A stretch of 64,000 nucleotides of DNA from Candidatus Dependentiae bacterium (GCA_018266175.1 JAFEAY010000025.1:1-64000), one strand, 5' to 3'; positions 44,422 through 55,251 are shown, numbered from the stretch's first letter. The notes: generated by a model from the sequence alone, not told the origin. Translations and numbers: made by a program.

Positions 44422-47400
44422 ATGAAATTTGTACGTTTATTTTTAAATTCACTTGTTCTTACAACACTTGCCCTGAGCATGAGCTTGCAGGCAAACATTT
44501 CACCCTTAGCGTTTAAAGAAATTTTTGAACACTTCAAGCCCGGCTATGAGCTGTATGCGCCAAACATTGGTTGCGCAGCGCTCAAGAACGGTACCGTTGA
44601 TGCGATCCGTTTTTACAACGTCATCCCTGGGCCGCAAGATTCGCAAGGGCGTCGTCTGTACATTCAGGATAAAGCGCTTAAAAACGACCCGTTTGCTGCG
44701 CTGGCAATTTTACTCTTTCCATCGCCGGCCGGACAATTAACTGCCATGACCAGTCATAGCCAAAGCATTGGTGCACAGTTGAGCGTGCAAGATGTTGCTA
44801 CGCTTTTGAACTTTTGTGCAAAGGTAAGAGCCGCAGTAAAAAACGGTAAAGCACATGACAAGACCGGGAATGAATTTGGTAAAAATATCAGAAATATTTT
44901 AAAAACGTGCTCGCAATCTTGCCAAGATCAGGACAAAAATTATTTTGTAAATTTTATTGAGAACAACAAACAATTTGCCCCTGAAGGATACCCCCATAGC
45001 CAAGATCTTTTGGTTTCGTTATGCAAATGTATAGAGCTGGAAGAGCGAGATGATCGAAGACAAAAAAAATGTGCCACATATAAAGATCAAGAAAAGTTTA
45101 AACGCCATTTTGAAAAATATCATGAAGCAACATTTTATCCCAAGTACACACCAGAAATGCTCCTCAACGCTTTCTTTTGTTTAAAATTTGGTTCAGAAGA
45201 AATTCAGACCTTGATCCAAAATTTAGATGAACAGCTTGTTGACCATCAAGTAATGTTCGAAAATGGATTGATTGATGCAAATAATCTTAAGGCTGCAGTG
45301 CAAAAATCTTCTGATCAGGCAACTCTTGATGACCTCTGGGTCATCCAAAACCGCGACTTAATTGATGCTGTTATTCCCTATGCACGCCAGTGCAAGCCGG
45401 TCAACAATGGCTTGGCATGCGGTTATGACCGTGCAACCAATCAGTTACTTGAAAACAAAAAATACCCAGACTGCACCGAGACAACCATTCGTCACCTGTG
45501 TAATTTAGCTTTGTACAACAAGCAAACCAAGCATTGGGATGTAGAGCATGCTCTGAAAAAAATTAGTGATATGCAAACACACGATAACCTTGAAGCGTTT
45601 TATCAGCTTCAAAAACCTGAACAGGCAAACTCTGGTGAGGCTGCCGTGCGTAACGCTTGGAGTAAGGTGGTAAACAATCTTGATGCCAACATTCGGTACA
45701 ATCAAAAATATCTTGCTCAGAGTAACCACAACGATAATGAGGTCGACACTGGCCTTGTTAACATCATGCGCGTGCTCAATACCGTTTTTAATCTCGGTCT
45801 TGAATCAGAGCCTATGTATCAAGATGACAATCAGTACGCTCAAGCAGTAACAGAGTGGGCAACTACCGGACTTAAAACTTTTTTCAAAACCCTCGCTCCT
45901 GAAAAACAAAATATTTCTATTGAAATTGATAACGTTGCAACCTATACCGCAAGCGATAATCGCAAAGATTGTTCTGCAAAAGTCACTGTACAAGTTGAGC
46001 AAGATTTTAATTTTGTCATGGGCGTTGAGTTTGATCATGCAAAATTTGATTCGATTACCACGCTTGCTCCTGAAAGAGTTCAAGTAAGCCAAGACAAAAC
46101 TGCTTCATGTGCACAATACCATGCTCATACGTTGCAACATTCAGGTGAACAAATTTTGTTGTTGAGTGCTGCAACCAAAAATTTTATAACAACACCACTG
46201 CACACGCTTTTTTCGATAAATGTCATTGATAGCGCTACCATCATCACCATGCTCAAACAATTGCACGTGATGCTTACAGGCAACCACATTAATTACGCAC
46301 GTGCAGCTTTGATTTTACAAAACGCACTGCAGCGCTTCTTATGGCAAGATTTGCAGATAAGTTCGAATATTCAACCCGTATTGAGAAATTTATATGACCT
46401 TAATAATGACGAAATTCGTTCTGTCTTAAGTAAAGAAGTAAAAACAATTATTGGCGATAAATGGCTATCCGATTTTTTCAATAATAGTTTTGATGATGCA
46501 TCACAATTTTTTACAGCCCTTGAAGCAATCGACCTTAGTAGCTCAGGAATCAAAGCCTTAGAAATTTCTGGAACCTGCCCTAACCTCAAAAAACTCAACC
46601 TGAGTAATACACAAAACCTTGAATCAGTTAAGCTCTCTGGATCATTAAATGAACTTGAAGAAATTACACTTTCTGATTCAGAAATCAAAACCATAGAAAT
46701 TTCTGAGAACGTTTGCCCTAACCTCAAAAAACTCAACCTGTATAATACACAAAACCTTGAATCAGTTACTCTTTCGGGATCCTTAAATGCGCTTAAAACG
46801 ATTGACCTAAGCAAATCACGAATCCAAAGTCTAGAAATTTCTGGTAACACCCGCCCTAACCTAAAAAATCTCTATCTTTATAAAACACAAAATCTTGAAT
46901 CGCTTACGCTTTCAGGCTCACTCAATGCGCTTAAAACAATTGACCTTGGTTTCTCAGGAATCAGAACTCTAGAAATATCTGGCACCTGCCCTAACCTAAA
47001 AAAGCTCTACCTTTTTGAAATACCAAATCTTAAATCGGTTACTCTTTCAGGATCATTAAATCAACTTGAAACAATTGACCTTGATTGCTCAAGAATCAGA
47101 ACTCTAGAAATATCTGGCACCTGCCCTAACCTAAAAAAGCTCTACCTTTCTCACACACCAAACATTGAATCGCTTACGCTTTCAGGATCATTCAATGCAC
47201 TTGAAGAAATTACACTTTGGGGCTCAGGAGTCAAAGAATTAGTTTTGGATAAAAATTTGTTTCCAAAACTCAAAACATATGACCCTCGAATCAAGTTCAT
47301 TGATAAAAAAAGAAAGCGTGATGAAGAGGATAATTTTGAAGAAGAAATTGGGAAAGAAAATAAACATTTTAAGTTTGTTGAAATCGAAGATGCTGAACTT

Positions 47401-47505
47401 ATTGAAATCAAAGAAACAAATCTCATTGAAGTCGAAGCATCTGAACGGAATAATACCAATAATGAAATAGCTGACCAGCAGATTAATTGGTGCAATCTGA
47501 TATAA
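44422..47505 (+). CDS. secreted leucine-rich-repeat protein, paralog A
   Basis: The product is 1027 residues. The ATG at 44422 is five bases after GGAGG, matching its three paralogs. A signal peptide (about 1-24, ending LQA) is followed by a large domain of unknown type shared by all four paralogs, starting NISPLAFKEIFEHFKPGYEL and running to about residue 700. Five copies of a 45/46-residue double leucine-rich repeat follow (about 705-935; LEISGTCPNLKKLNLS, then NLESVTLSGSLNALE). The end carries a basic KKRKRDEE stretch (about 962), an acidic region, and the final WCNLI. It is probably exported, with LRRs binding a host protein. It is first in a run of co-directional genes with gaps of 12-57 bases. 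Confidence 0.75.
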   Translation: MKFVRLFLNSLVLTTLALSMSLQANISPLAFKEIFEHFKPGYELYAPNIGCAALKNGTVDAIRFYNVIPGPQDSQGRRLYIQDKALKNDPFAALAILLFPSPAGQLTAMTSHSQSIGAQLSVQDVATLLNFCAKVRAAVKNGKAHDKTGNEFGKNIRNILKTCSQSCQDQDKNYFVNFIENNKQFAPEGYPHSQDLLVSLCKCIELEERDDRRQKKCATYKDQEKFKRHFEKYHEATFYPKYTPEMLLNAFFCLKFGSEEIQTLIQNLDEQLVDHQVMFENGLIDANNLKAAVQKSSDQATLDDLWVIQNRDLIDAVIPYARQCKPVNNGLACGYDRATNQLLENKKYPDCTETTIRHLCNLALYNKQTKHWDVEHALKKISDMQTHDNLEAFYQLQKPEQANSGEAAVRNAWSKVVNNLDANIRYNQKYLAQSNHNDNEVDTGLVNIMRVLNTVFNLGLESEPMYQDDNQYAQAVTEWATTGLKTFFKTLAPEKQNISIEIDNVATYTASDNRKDCSAKVTVQVEQDFNFVMGVEFDHAKFDSITTLAPERVQVSQDKTASCAQYHAHTLQHSGEQILLLSAATKNFITTPLHTLFSINVIDSATIITMLKQLHVMLTGNHINYARAALILQNALQRFLWQDLQISSNIQPVLRNLYDLNNDEIRSVLSKEVKTIIGDKWLSDFFNNSFDDASQFFTALEAIDLSSSGIKALEISGTCPNLKKLNLSNTQNLESVKLSGSLNELEEITLSDSEIKTIEISENVCPNLKKLNLYNTQNLESVTLSGSLNALKTIDLSKSRIQSLEISGNTRPNLKNLYLYKTQNLESLTLSGSLNALKTIDLGFSGIRTLEISGTCPNLKKLYLFEIPNLKSVTLSGSLNQLETIDLDCSRIRTLEISGTCPNLKKLYLSHTPNIESLTLSGSFNALEEITLWGSGVKELVLDKNLFPKLKTYDPRIKFIDKKRKRDEEDNFEEEIGKENKHFKFVEIEDAELIEIKETNLIEVEASERNNTNNEIADQQINWCNLI
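46540..47230 (+). repeat. five 135/138-bp LRR-coding repeats (paralog A)
   Basis: The CCTGCCCTAAC landmark or its variant lies at 46576, 46714, 46852, 46987 and 47122 (first variable base), so units are 138, 138, 135 and 135 bp. Confidence 0.9.
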
Positions 47506-47529
47506 ACCATAGGGATAATGGAGGTTATC

Positions 47530-50500
47530 ATGAAATTTTTAAACACTCGATCACTCCTGATTACAATTACTTTACTTCAATTGCTTAATTCAACTTCTTC
47601 ATTATCAGCAATGAAGAAACCTGGCATAAAACGAAAAAGAAGTGCCGAACAAAATGCACCAAAAAAAGAGACCAAGCATTCTTCTAACCAAAGTTTATTT
47701 GCAAGCTCATGTGCACAAGCGGCATCGCTTGCAAGTCATGTCACCGATAAAATCATTCAGTATGGTCTTGTTAATCCAGCTACAATGTGGTTTGACGGCC
47801 AGTCACAACGGGAACAAGAGCGCATGGTTCTTGAAAGCCAACCGGGAAGCATTGCTCATAAATGTTTTAGAAAAAAGCATGGAAACAAAAAATATAGTAG
47901 GCTCCTGAAAAACAAACCAGAACATCACAAGGCCTTTTCCAGCCAAAGTCCACTGGCAACAGCGGTCTTGCTTGGCTCACTCATGACACCAAATCACAAT
48001 ACGACTTTAAACGAATCTCATAACAATGATTCGACGCCAAACGACAGTTCGCTTTCACTTTTCGTTAAAAATATTCCTGACTCGGCACATGCTCGTGTTG
48101 ATGCTTATGCACCAGAGATCAAAACAACATCTCTCAACACCTCACCTCTTAATGCCGATGTTGCCTATGAGATCACAAGCAAGCCATGGCTTGATACCTA
48201 TGCACTCGATTTTGGTTTAGGATACAAAACTGCAAATATGACTGTCCTTGCTGAATTAATCAAAGATCCTTTACTGCAAAACCTGCCCGGCAATATTTTG
48301 GTTGCCGTCCCTGAATTCGTTGGGATTCCCGATCAACAAACCAAACGCTTTTTGAAACGCAACAACCTTGATATTGAAGCTGAATGGAAAATACTCTTAC
48401 AAAACGTCTCAACAGAAGATATAAAAAATTTAGTAATTCCTGAGGGTTTTATTCAAAAACTTGAGGCTCTTGCCGATCGAATAAAAGAAAAATTTGAAAT
48501 AACTGCAACCCAACTTGAGGCTGCTCAAAATCCCGGCTTATTGAGCTTTTTTTCAAGCAATACACCAAGCTCCCTAACAGAATTAGGCTTTGACGAAAAA
48601 CTTGATGCGCTCATTACTTTTTGCGCTCACCATAATGCCTTTATCACCACCAGAAGCACTGGGCGCGAAGATACCGAAGAGCTTGCAAATGCCGGCGGCA
48701 ATGCAAGCAATGAGATCGTTGATGCAAAGCCTGCCGATGTACTACGCGGCATGGGAATTGTAGTCTCTTCATATTTTAGAGAAAAATCTTTCGGTCAACG
48801 GGCTCTGTTACAAGACAAACAACTCTACGATGTTCCGCTCATGCCTGTTTTGGTACAGCGTGTCGTTGCTGAAACAAACGGCTCACCATTTTCTGGGTGT
48901 GTATCATACACGCGTGAACCACAAGGAGATATCCCGGGGGTCTCAATTTCTCAATGTACACATGGTCATACCAAGGGAGTTGTTGACAGCCTCGTTCCAC
49001 TGGATACCTATGTATGCGATCAATCACAATGTCATGTTATTGTGAAAAATAAGCCCACTCGCCTTGCTCCTGTCACACAAAAAAACAAAAAATTTGCACT
49101 CGACTTTGTAGCAAATAATGACAACATGCAAAACTCACCCTCACTAAACCCCGAACAACAATGGGCAATTGCTCAAGTCCTTTCATTTATTGAAAAAGCT
49201 TATGGTAAACCTATGGATCTTGAATTGAGCTTTGATCACCAAGCAAATACGCTCTATTTATACCAAGCACGCCCATTAGTCATCAAGCGCTCGCAGGAAC
49301 TTCCATCATATATTGTTGACGATAGCAACTTAGGCACAGCGCTTGAATGCACAACCATGAGCCAAGCGGGTGGAAGCTTAAGACTTATTACCGATAAAAA
49401 TCGAATCATTGCTCAGCAAACACTTGATGACGCACTTCATTTTTATCTGACACAGCGAAGTGATAATAATAATTTTGACTTCGATTTGGTCGTTGTCCAA
49501 AAACAGGCCGATGCAACGTCACATGCTGCAGCAACGTTTAATGGCATGGGTAAGCCGGTGATGACGACCAATCATTACCAACAACTCATACAATGGATCC
49601 AAGCTGATGAGTGTAAACTCCTAGCAGACGTTCAAAACAGTAAAATTTATAATTTAGCAACTACATCCTTTACTGAAAATTCAATTGCAAAACTTAGCTC
49701 AGATGGCCTGATTAAAGAAGGCCTTCGCTCTTATCCAATAGCTCAAATTCTTTCTATTCCAGATAAAACACCATTGCCCGATACAATAAATTTTTATGCG
49801 CAGTTACAAAATACTGATCATGAAAGTTCACTTGAAACATTGGTTAAAACGCTTAAGGGAGGAAATCAAATCCAAGCAGAGCTTGCTCTGAAAACAATTC
49901 TGAGTCGCCTTGCGCAGCAAATTCGCATCAAACAACAACAGGTCACTTGTCCTGACAACAAATTTTTTGATTGCGCCAACTATCTTGATCTGAATTGCCC
50001 GCTTACGCAAACCATAAATACCATCTGCTTCACTCAAGAACCAGCAAAGCTTGCAGTTGAGCAACTGAGTAGTCTATTTGCTCTGGCCCTTGAACTGCGT
50101 ACGGATATTATAAGTCAACTGGGGAAACCACCATTTGGACTTGAGCGCCTTTTGCCCATAGCATTCATTGAAACTCTATTATTTCAAAAACCAAACAATG
50201 AGGTCGTTGATAATTATTCCTACATTTCGATACTTGAGCGTTACCATAAAACTGTTTCTTTTATCAAAAGCAAAATAGCCCGGACTGAAGAAAACGGAAC
50301 AATTCATGCTCACCTTTTGAGTAACCAAAAATTACTTGAACTCACTCAAACAGGATCTCAAGTTGCACTGACTGATACTGTTGAAAATAGCTGGGTTGCA
50401 TTCTTAAATCACGCAGCTCAGTATTTCAACGAAGAACAACAAACAAATTTGACCCTTATGCTTAATGATATCATTGAACTAAAAATGATTCCCGCATGGA

Positions 50501-51858
50501 TAAACACTCGCTTTGCAGCACAAACAAAATCTCCGTCAGAAATATTTAATACGTTATTTACAGAGTACCATCAAGACCATGATTTTCTTGCTCGGCTTAA
50601 GCATTACAACGATTTACTTGGCCATACAAATCTGAATACGTGGCAAGAAGATGGACAATTTGAGCAATTAAAAAATAATTTTGATGAGCAAATTCTTACC
50701 TGGTTTACTTCAGCTGAACTTACTCAGATTATAAAAAATCCAGAGCAACATCCGTTTGCCTATCAAGCAGCGGTTTCAACCATGAATACATTTGTTGAAA
50801 CTTTTGATCAGATAATCAAATCAATTAAATCATCAAGTAAAATTGATACTCAAGTGCGTGCTCAGCATTTTAAAATAATGCTTGGACGATATTTAGGACT
50901 TCTTGAACAATGGGCACTACTTGTTACTGCTGGAGTAATTAAATACCATCAAGAATTACCTCTAGATAAATATCTGAATAAACTCAAAGTAAAATTTGCA
51001 TCAAAAGAGGCTCTTGAGTCTGAGCTCCTTCCTTCCCCAGGATTTAATGTTAATGCTGCAGCTCTTGGAAGCTCGGCATACTATGGACTCTCCGAACTCA
51101 AAACACTTGAAGACCTTTTTACAACAGTCCATCAAAGCCTTTTAGTTGTTGTCAGATCATTAAACCGCCTTGTAGAAATAAAAGAGCAAGCTCTTCCTCA
51201 AGACTTTACAACAATATGTAGTGCGCTTGATGTATTAAATACAGAAGTAGAAGGCATTAAATGCCGTGCATCCAGAACAGGAACAACATTTGAAAAAAAT
51301 ACTATTTCTTATTATTACAATATTCCCATTAGATTTCATAGCATGGCGCTTACGCTGAGTTTCGAAAAAGAAACGAACAATACAATATTAGCTTTAAAAT
51401 TTTACGGAGACAAAATTTATCGATGGCAGGTTATGGAATTGTATGCACAAACAATATGCACGCTGTATGGCTTTTCACTTCAAGATGCAATTGTTAATGA
51501 ATATGGCGCTTCTTTCACTATGAAAATTCATGATAGCTCAAAAGCAAATGCTATCTCTGATATTGTAAAAGAAATGATACGCATTACCTTTCATGACTAT
51601 AAAGCAATCTATGATGACCTTATACCCAAAAACCCAATTGCTGTTCTAGAAAGCCTAAGCTTACTTAAACCTAATGCTATGAATGTAAATGCCAACCTCA
51701 TCATCATTTATACGATGAATGCATTTAATCAATCATTACAGGAGCAAGTTATACTCAAAACACATGAACTTATTCCGCATTATTTGAAAAGCGAAGATAA
51801 AGCAGTTCTGGAAGTTGCATCAATAATTATGGAAACAATAGAAAAAAATAACAGGTGA
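47530..51858 (+). CDS. secreted PEP-synthase/PPDK-like protein
   Basis: The product is 1442 residues with a signal peptide (MKFLNTRSLLITITLLQLL) and then a basic stretch (IKRKRS). About residues 330-600 match the ATP-grasp domain of pyruvate phosphate dikinase/PEP synthase: TTRSTGREDTEELANAGG, PVLVQRVVAE, then DLELSFDH and LYLYQARPL. About 615-700 is the swivelling phosphohistidine domain with ATSHAAATFNGMGKPVM, His665. No PEP/pyruvate-binding TIM barrel is recognisable; the last 700 or so residues are of unknown type and mostly helical. The enzymes are normally cytoplasmic, so an exported version is odd. It shares the leader ATAATGGAGGTTATC with the LRR paralogs on both sides. A phosphotransferase acting in the host, or an antibiotic kinase as in rifampin phosphotransferase, is possible; neither is shown. 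Confidence 0.7.
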   Translation: MKFLNTRSLLITITLLQLLNSTSSLSAMKKPGIKRKRSAEQNAPKKETKHSSNQSLFASSCAQAASLASHVTDKIIQYGLVNPATMWFDGQSQREQERMVLESQPGSIAHKCFRKKHGNKKYSRLLKNKPEHHKAFSSQSPLATAVLLGSLMTPNHNTTLNESHNNDSTPNDSSLSLFVKNIPDSAHARVDAYAPEIKTTSLNTSPLNADVAYEITSKPWLDTYALDFGLGYKTANMTVLAELIKDPLLQNLPGNILVAVPEFVGIPDQQTKRFLKRNNLDIEAEWKILLQNVSTEDIKNLVIPEGFIQKLEALADRIKEKFEITATQLEAAQNPGLLSFFSSNTPSSLTELGFDEKLDALITFCAHHNAFITTRSTGREDTEELANAGGNASNEIVDAKPADVLRGMGIVVSSYFREKSFGQRALLQDKQLYDVPLMPVLVQRVVAETNGSPFSGCVSYTREPQGDIPGVSISQCTHGHTKGVVDSLVPLDTYVCDQSQCHVIVKNKPTRLAPVTQKNKKFALDFVANNDNMQNSPSLNPEQQWAIAQVLSFIEKAYGKPMDLELSFDHQANTLYLYQARPLVIKRSQELPSYIVDDSNLGTALECTTMSQAGGSLRLITDKNRIIAQQTLDDALHFYLTQRSDNNNFDFDLVVVQKQADATSHAAATFNGMGKPVMTTNHYQQLIQWIQADECKLLADVQNSKIYNLATTSFTENSIAKLSSDGLIKEGLRSYPIAQILSIPDKTPLPDTINFYAQLQNTDHESSLETLVKTLKGGNQIQAELALKTILSRLAQQIRIKQQQVTCPDNKFFDCANYLDLNCPLTQTINTICFTQEPAKLAVEQLSSLFALALELRTDIISQLGKPPFGLERLLPIAFIETLLFQKPNNEVVDNYSYISILERYHKTVSFIKSKIARTEENGTIHAHLLSNQKLLELTQTGSQVALTDTVENSWVAFLNHAAQYFNEEQQTNLTLMLNDIIELKMIPAWINTRFAAQTKSPSEIFNTLFTEYHQDHDFLARLKHYNDLLGHTNLNTWQEDGQFEQLKNNFDEQILTWFTSAELTQIIKNPEQHPFAYQAAVSTMNTFVETFDQIIKSIKSSSKIDTQVRAQHFKIMLGRYLGLLEQWALLVTAGVIKYHQELPLDKYLNKLKVKFASKEALESELLPSPGFNVNAAALGSSAYYGLSELKTLEDLFTTVHQSLLVVVRSLNRLVEIKEQALPQDFTTICSALDVLNTEVEGIKCRASRTGTTFEKNTISYYYNIPIRFHSMALTLSFEKETNNTILALKFYGDKIYRWQVMELYAQTICTLYGFSLQDAIVNEYGASFTMKIHDSSKANAISDIVKEMIRITFHDYKAIYDDLIPKNPIAVLESLSLLKPNAMNVNANLIIIYTMNAFNQSLQEQVILKTHELIPHYLKSEDKAVLEVASIIMETIEKNNR

Positions 51859-51915
51859 ACTGGATAATTTAAATCATCGAGTTCACGTTAAATAATAAAG
51901 ATAATGGAGTTTATC

Positions 51916-54900
51916 ATGAACGTGTTAAAAAATGTATTTAAATTTTTATGGAGTACTGCCCTGCTAGGAGTCCTTGCCCTGAGCATGAGCTTGCAGGCAA
52001 ACATTTCACCCTTAGCATTCAAGGGTATCTTCAGCCACTTCAAGCCCGGCTATGAGCTCTACGCACCTAACATTGGTTGTGCGGCACTCAAGAACGGCAC
52101 CGTTGATGCCATCCGTTTTTACAACGTCATCCCTGGGCCGCAAGATTCGCAAGGGCGTCGTCTGTACATTCAGGATAAAGCGCTTAAAAACGACCCGTTT
52201 GTTGAACTGGCAATTTTGTTATTCCCATCCCCGGCAGGACAACTCACTGCCATGACCAGTCACAACCAGAGCATTGGTGCACAGTTGAGTGTGCAAGACC
52301 TTGCTACGCTTTTGAATTTTTGCGCAAAGATGAGAACAACGGTTAAGTCTTTTGAAATGCGAAATGGGCAAAAGTTTCACGTGATGGGTGGTAATGAATT
52401 TGGAAGTAATTTCAATGCAGCTATCAAACGATTGCAAGCTGCAGAAAAAAATCAAGCAAACATCGATTACTATAAAAATTTCTTAACCAATAATCGACGC
52501 TTCAATTTTATTGTGCCTCGGGCACAAGAGTTGCTGTGCTTGCTCTGCAAATGCATCGAGCTCGAAGAGCGTGATGATCGAAGAACGCTTTTTGCATCTA
52601 ACCCTGAACATTACAAAAATTTTGAAAAATATCATAAAGCAACATTTTACCCAAAATACACGCCTGAAATGCTGCTCAACGCATTCTTCTGTCTAAAATT
52701 TGGTTCAGAGGAAATTCAGACCTTAATCCAAAATTTAGATGAACAGATTGTTGATCATCAAGCAATGTTTGAATATGGTTTGATTGATCAAGGCAATCTT
52801 GAGGATGCGGCGAAAAAATCTCCCGATCAAGCAACCCTTGATGACCTCTGGGTCATTCAAAACCGAGATTTGATCGACGCTGTTATTCCCTATGCACGCC
52901 AGTGCAAGCCGGTGAACAATGGCTTAGCCTGCGGTTATGACCGAACAAACAATCAGTTACTTGAAAACAAAACATATCCGGATTGTACCGAGACAACCAT
53001 TCGTCATTTGTGCAATTTGGTTTTGTACAACAAGCAGACCCAGAACTGGAACTTGCAGTATGTACAAGATAAAATCTCAAATATGCAAACGCTTGAAAAC
53101 TTTAATGATTTTTATCAGATTCAAAAACCTGAAAAAGCTAACTCTGGTGAAGCTGCAGTGCGTAATGCATGGAGCAAGGTGGTAAACAATCTTGATGCCA
53201 ACATTCGGTACAATCAAAAATATCTTACTGATAGTAATCACAACGATAATGAAGTTGATAGCGGCCTTGTTAACATCATGCGCGTTCTCAATTCGGTTTT
53301 TAATCTTGAACTAGAATCAGAGCCTGTGTATCAAGATGACAATCAGTACACTCAGGCGGTAACAAAATGGGCAACCACAGGGCTTGAAACCTTTTTTAAA
53401 GCGCTCGCTCCTGAAAAACAGAATATCTCCATTGAAATTGATAACGTTGCAATGTACATTGCATCTGATAATCGCAAAGATTGCTCTGCAAAAATAACCG
53501 TACAGATTAGACAAGACTTTAAATTCGTCATAAGCGTTGAGTTTGGTCATGCAAAATTTGATTCAATAAAAAACTTTGCTCCTGAAGCGCTCACAATAAG
53601 CGATAAAATAATTCATTCATGCTCACAAAAATACGATCACCTGTTGCAATATTCCACAGGCGAAGAAATTTTGTTGTTGAATGCTGTAGCAAAAAAATCT
53701 ATCACAACACGATTACACCAGCTTTTTTCGGAAAATGTTATCGATAGTGTTGCAATTATCAATATGATTAAAAGATTATACCTGATGCTTAAAGATACCC
53801 AAATTTCGTACACTCGTGGAGCTTTGATTCTGCGCAATGCACTTCAGCGTTTCTTATGGCAAGATGGGCAAATGAGTAGTGACATTCAACCTATTTTAAG
53901 GAATTTATTCAAACTTAAGAATAACGAAATTCGTTCTGTTTTAGCTAAGGAAGTGAAAACAATTGTTGGAGACAAATGGGCATCTGATTATTTTAATAAT
54001 AGTTTTGATAATCTATTAAAATTTTTTACAGCCCTTGAAATGTTTAACCTTTCTAGCTCAGGAATTAAATCAATTGAAATTTCTGGCATCTGTCCTAACC
54101 TAAAAAAGCTCGATCTTAGTAAAACACAGAATCTTCAATTGATTACTCTTTCTGGATCATTAAATGCACTTGAAATATTGAGCCTTGGTGGATTAGAAAT
54201 CAAATCAATTGAAATTTCTGGCACCTGCCCTAACCTAAAAATGCTCGAGCTTAGTAAAACACAGAATCTTCAATCGGTTACTCTTTCCGGATCATTAAAT
54301 ACACTTGAAACAATTGACCTTAGTTACTCAGGAATCAGAACTCTAGAAATATCTGGGAACACCTGCCCTAACCTAAAAATGCTCGATCTTTGTAAAACAT
54401 GTAATCTTGAATTGGTTACTCTTTTCGGATCATTAAATACACTTGAAACAATTGACCTTAGTTACTCAGGAATCAGAACTCTAGAAATATCTGGGGATAC
54501 CTGCCCTAACTTAAAAAAGCTCGATCTTTTGCTTATACGAAATCTTGAATCGTTTACGCTTTCCGGATCATTAAATGCACTTGAAACAATTGACCTTGGT
54601 TACTCAGGAATCAGAATTCTAGAAGTATCTGGTGACACCTGCCCTAACCTAAAAGAGCTCGATCTTTTTGAAATACGTAATCTTGAATCGGTTACTCTTT
54701 CCGGATCATTAAATAAACTTGAAATTTTACGACTTCGTAAATCAGGAATCAAATCAATTGAAATATCTGGGGAGACCTGCCCTAACCTAAAAAAGCTCGA
54801 TCTTTTGGGAACAAAAAATCTTGAATCGGTTACTCTTTCCGGATCATTAAATACACTTGAAATGATTAATCTTTTCAGCTCAGGAATCAGAACTCTAGAA

Positions 54901-55251
54901 ATATCTGGGGACACCTGTCCTAACCTAAAAGAGCTCGATCTTTTTGATACACGTAATCTTGAAATGGTTACTCTTTCCGGATCATTAAATGCACTTGAAA
55001 TGTTGAACCTTGATTACTCGGGAATCAGAATTCTAGAAATATCTCGGGATACCTGCCCTAACTTAAAAAAGCTCGATCTTCGGGGAACTGGAAATCTTGA
55101 ATCGGTTATTCTTTCCGGATCATTAAATGCACTTGAAAGAATTGATCCTAATCACTCAAAAATCAATACGCTTGAGCCTAATAAAAATTCATTTCCAGAA
55201 CTCAGAACAGTCGATGACAATGAAATGATAGATTGGTGCAATCTGATATAA
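51916..55251 (+). CDS. secreted leucine-rich-repeat protein, paralog B
   Basis: The product is 1111 residues, the longest of the four paralogs. It has a signal peptide ending LQA and the shared N-terminal domain (NISPLAFKGIFSHFKPGYEL). Eight double leucine-rich repeats of 46 residues (about 712-1080) are nearly regular at DNA level. It lacks the KKRKRDEE stretch found in the other three but shares the final WCNLI with paralog A; the last 20 bases before and including the stop are identical in the two genes. The start follows GGAG. Co-transcribed with neighbours (57-base gap before, 24 after). Confidence 0.75.
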   Translation: MNVLKNVFKFLWSTALLGVLALSMSLQANISPLAFKGIFSHFKPGYELYAPNIGCAALKNGTVDAIRFYNVIPGPQDSQGRRLYIQDKALKNDPFVELAILLFPSPAGQLTAMTSHNQSIGAQLSVQDLATLLNFCAKMRTTVKSFEMRNGQKFHVMGGNEFGSNFNAAIKRLQAAEKNQANIDYYKNFLTNNRRFNFIVPRAQELLCLLCKCIELEERDDRRTLFASNPEHYKNFEKYHKATFYPKYTPEMLLNAFFCLKFGSEEIQTLIQNLDEQIVDHQAMFEYGLIDQGNLEDAAKKSPDQATLDDLWVIQNRDLIDAVIPYARQCKPVNNGLACGYDRTNNQLLENKTYPDCTETTIRHLCNLVLYNKQTQNWNLQYVQDKISNMQTLENFNDFYQIQKPEKANSGEAAVRNAWSKVVNNLDANIRYNQKYLTDSNHNDNEVDSGLVNIMRVLNSVFNLELESEPVYQDDNQYTQAVTKWATTGLETFFKALAPEKQNISIEIDNVAMYIASDNRKDCSAKITVQIRQDFKFVISVEFGHAKFDSIKNFAPEALTISDKIIHSCSQKYDHLLQYSTGEEILLLNAVAKKSITTRLHQLFSENVIDSVAIINMIKRLYLMLKDTQISYTRGALILRNALQRFLWQDGQMSSDIQPILRNLFKLKNNEIRSVLAKEVKTIVGDKWASDYFNNSFDNLLKFFTALEMFNLSSSGIKSIEISGICPNLKKLDLSKTQNLQLITLSGSLNALEILSLGGLEIKSIEISGTCPNLKMLELSKTQNLQSVTLSGSLNTLETIDLSYSGIRTLEISGNTCPNLKMLDLCKTCNLELVTLFGSLNTLETIDLSYSGIRTLEISGDTCPNLKKLDLLLIRNLESFTLSGSLNALETIDLGYSGIRILEVSGDTCPNLKELDLFEIRNLESVTLSGSLNKLEILRLRKSGIKSIEISGETCPNLKKLDLLGTKNLESVTLSGSLNTLEMINLFSSGIRTLEISGDTCPNLKELDLFDTRNLEMVTLSGSLNALEMLNLDYSGIRILEISRDTCPNLKKLDLRGTGNLESVILSGSLNALERIDPNHSKINTLEPNKNSFPELRTVDDNEMIDWCNLI
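54055..55160 (+). repeat. eight 138-bp LRR-coding repeats (paralog B)
   Basis: TG(C/T)CCT landmarks at 54091, 54226, 54364, 54502, 54640, 54778, 54916 and 55054: one 135-bp step and then six exact 138-bp steps. Confidence 0.95.

Noticed and set aside
54055-55160. Regular 138-bp spaced repeats that could suggest a CRISPR-like or satellite array
   Set aside because: The repeats are in frame and encode leucine-rich repeats; there are no short identical repeats with unique spacers and no cas genes.
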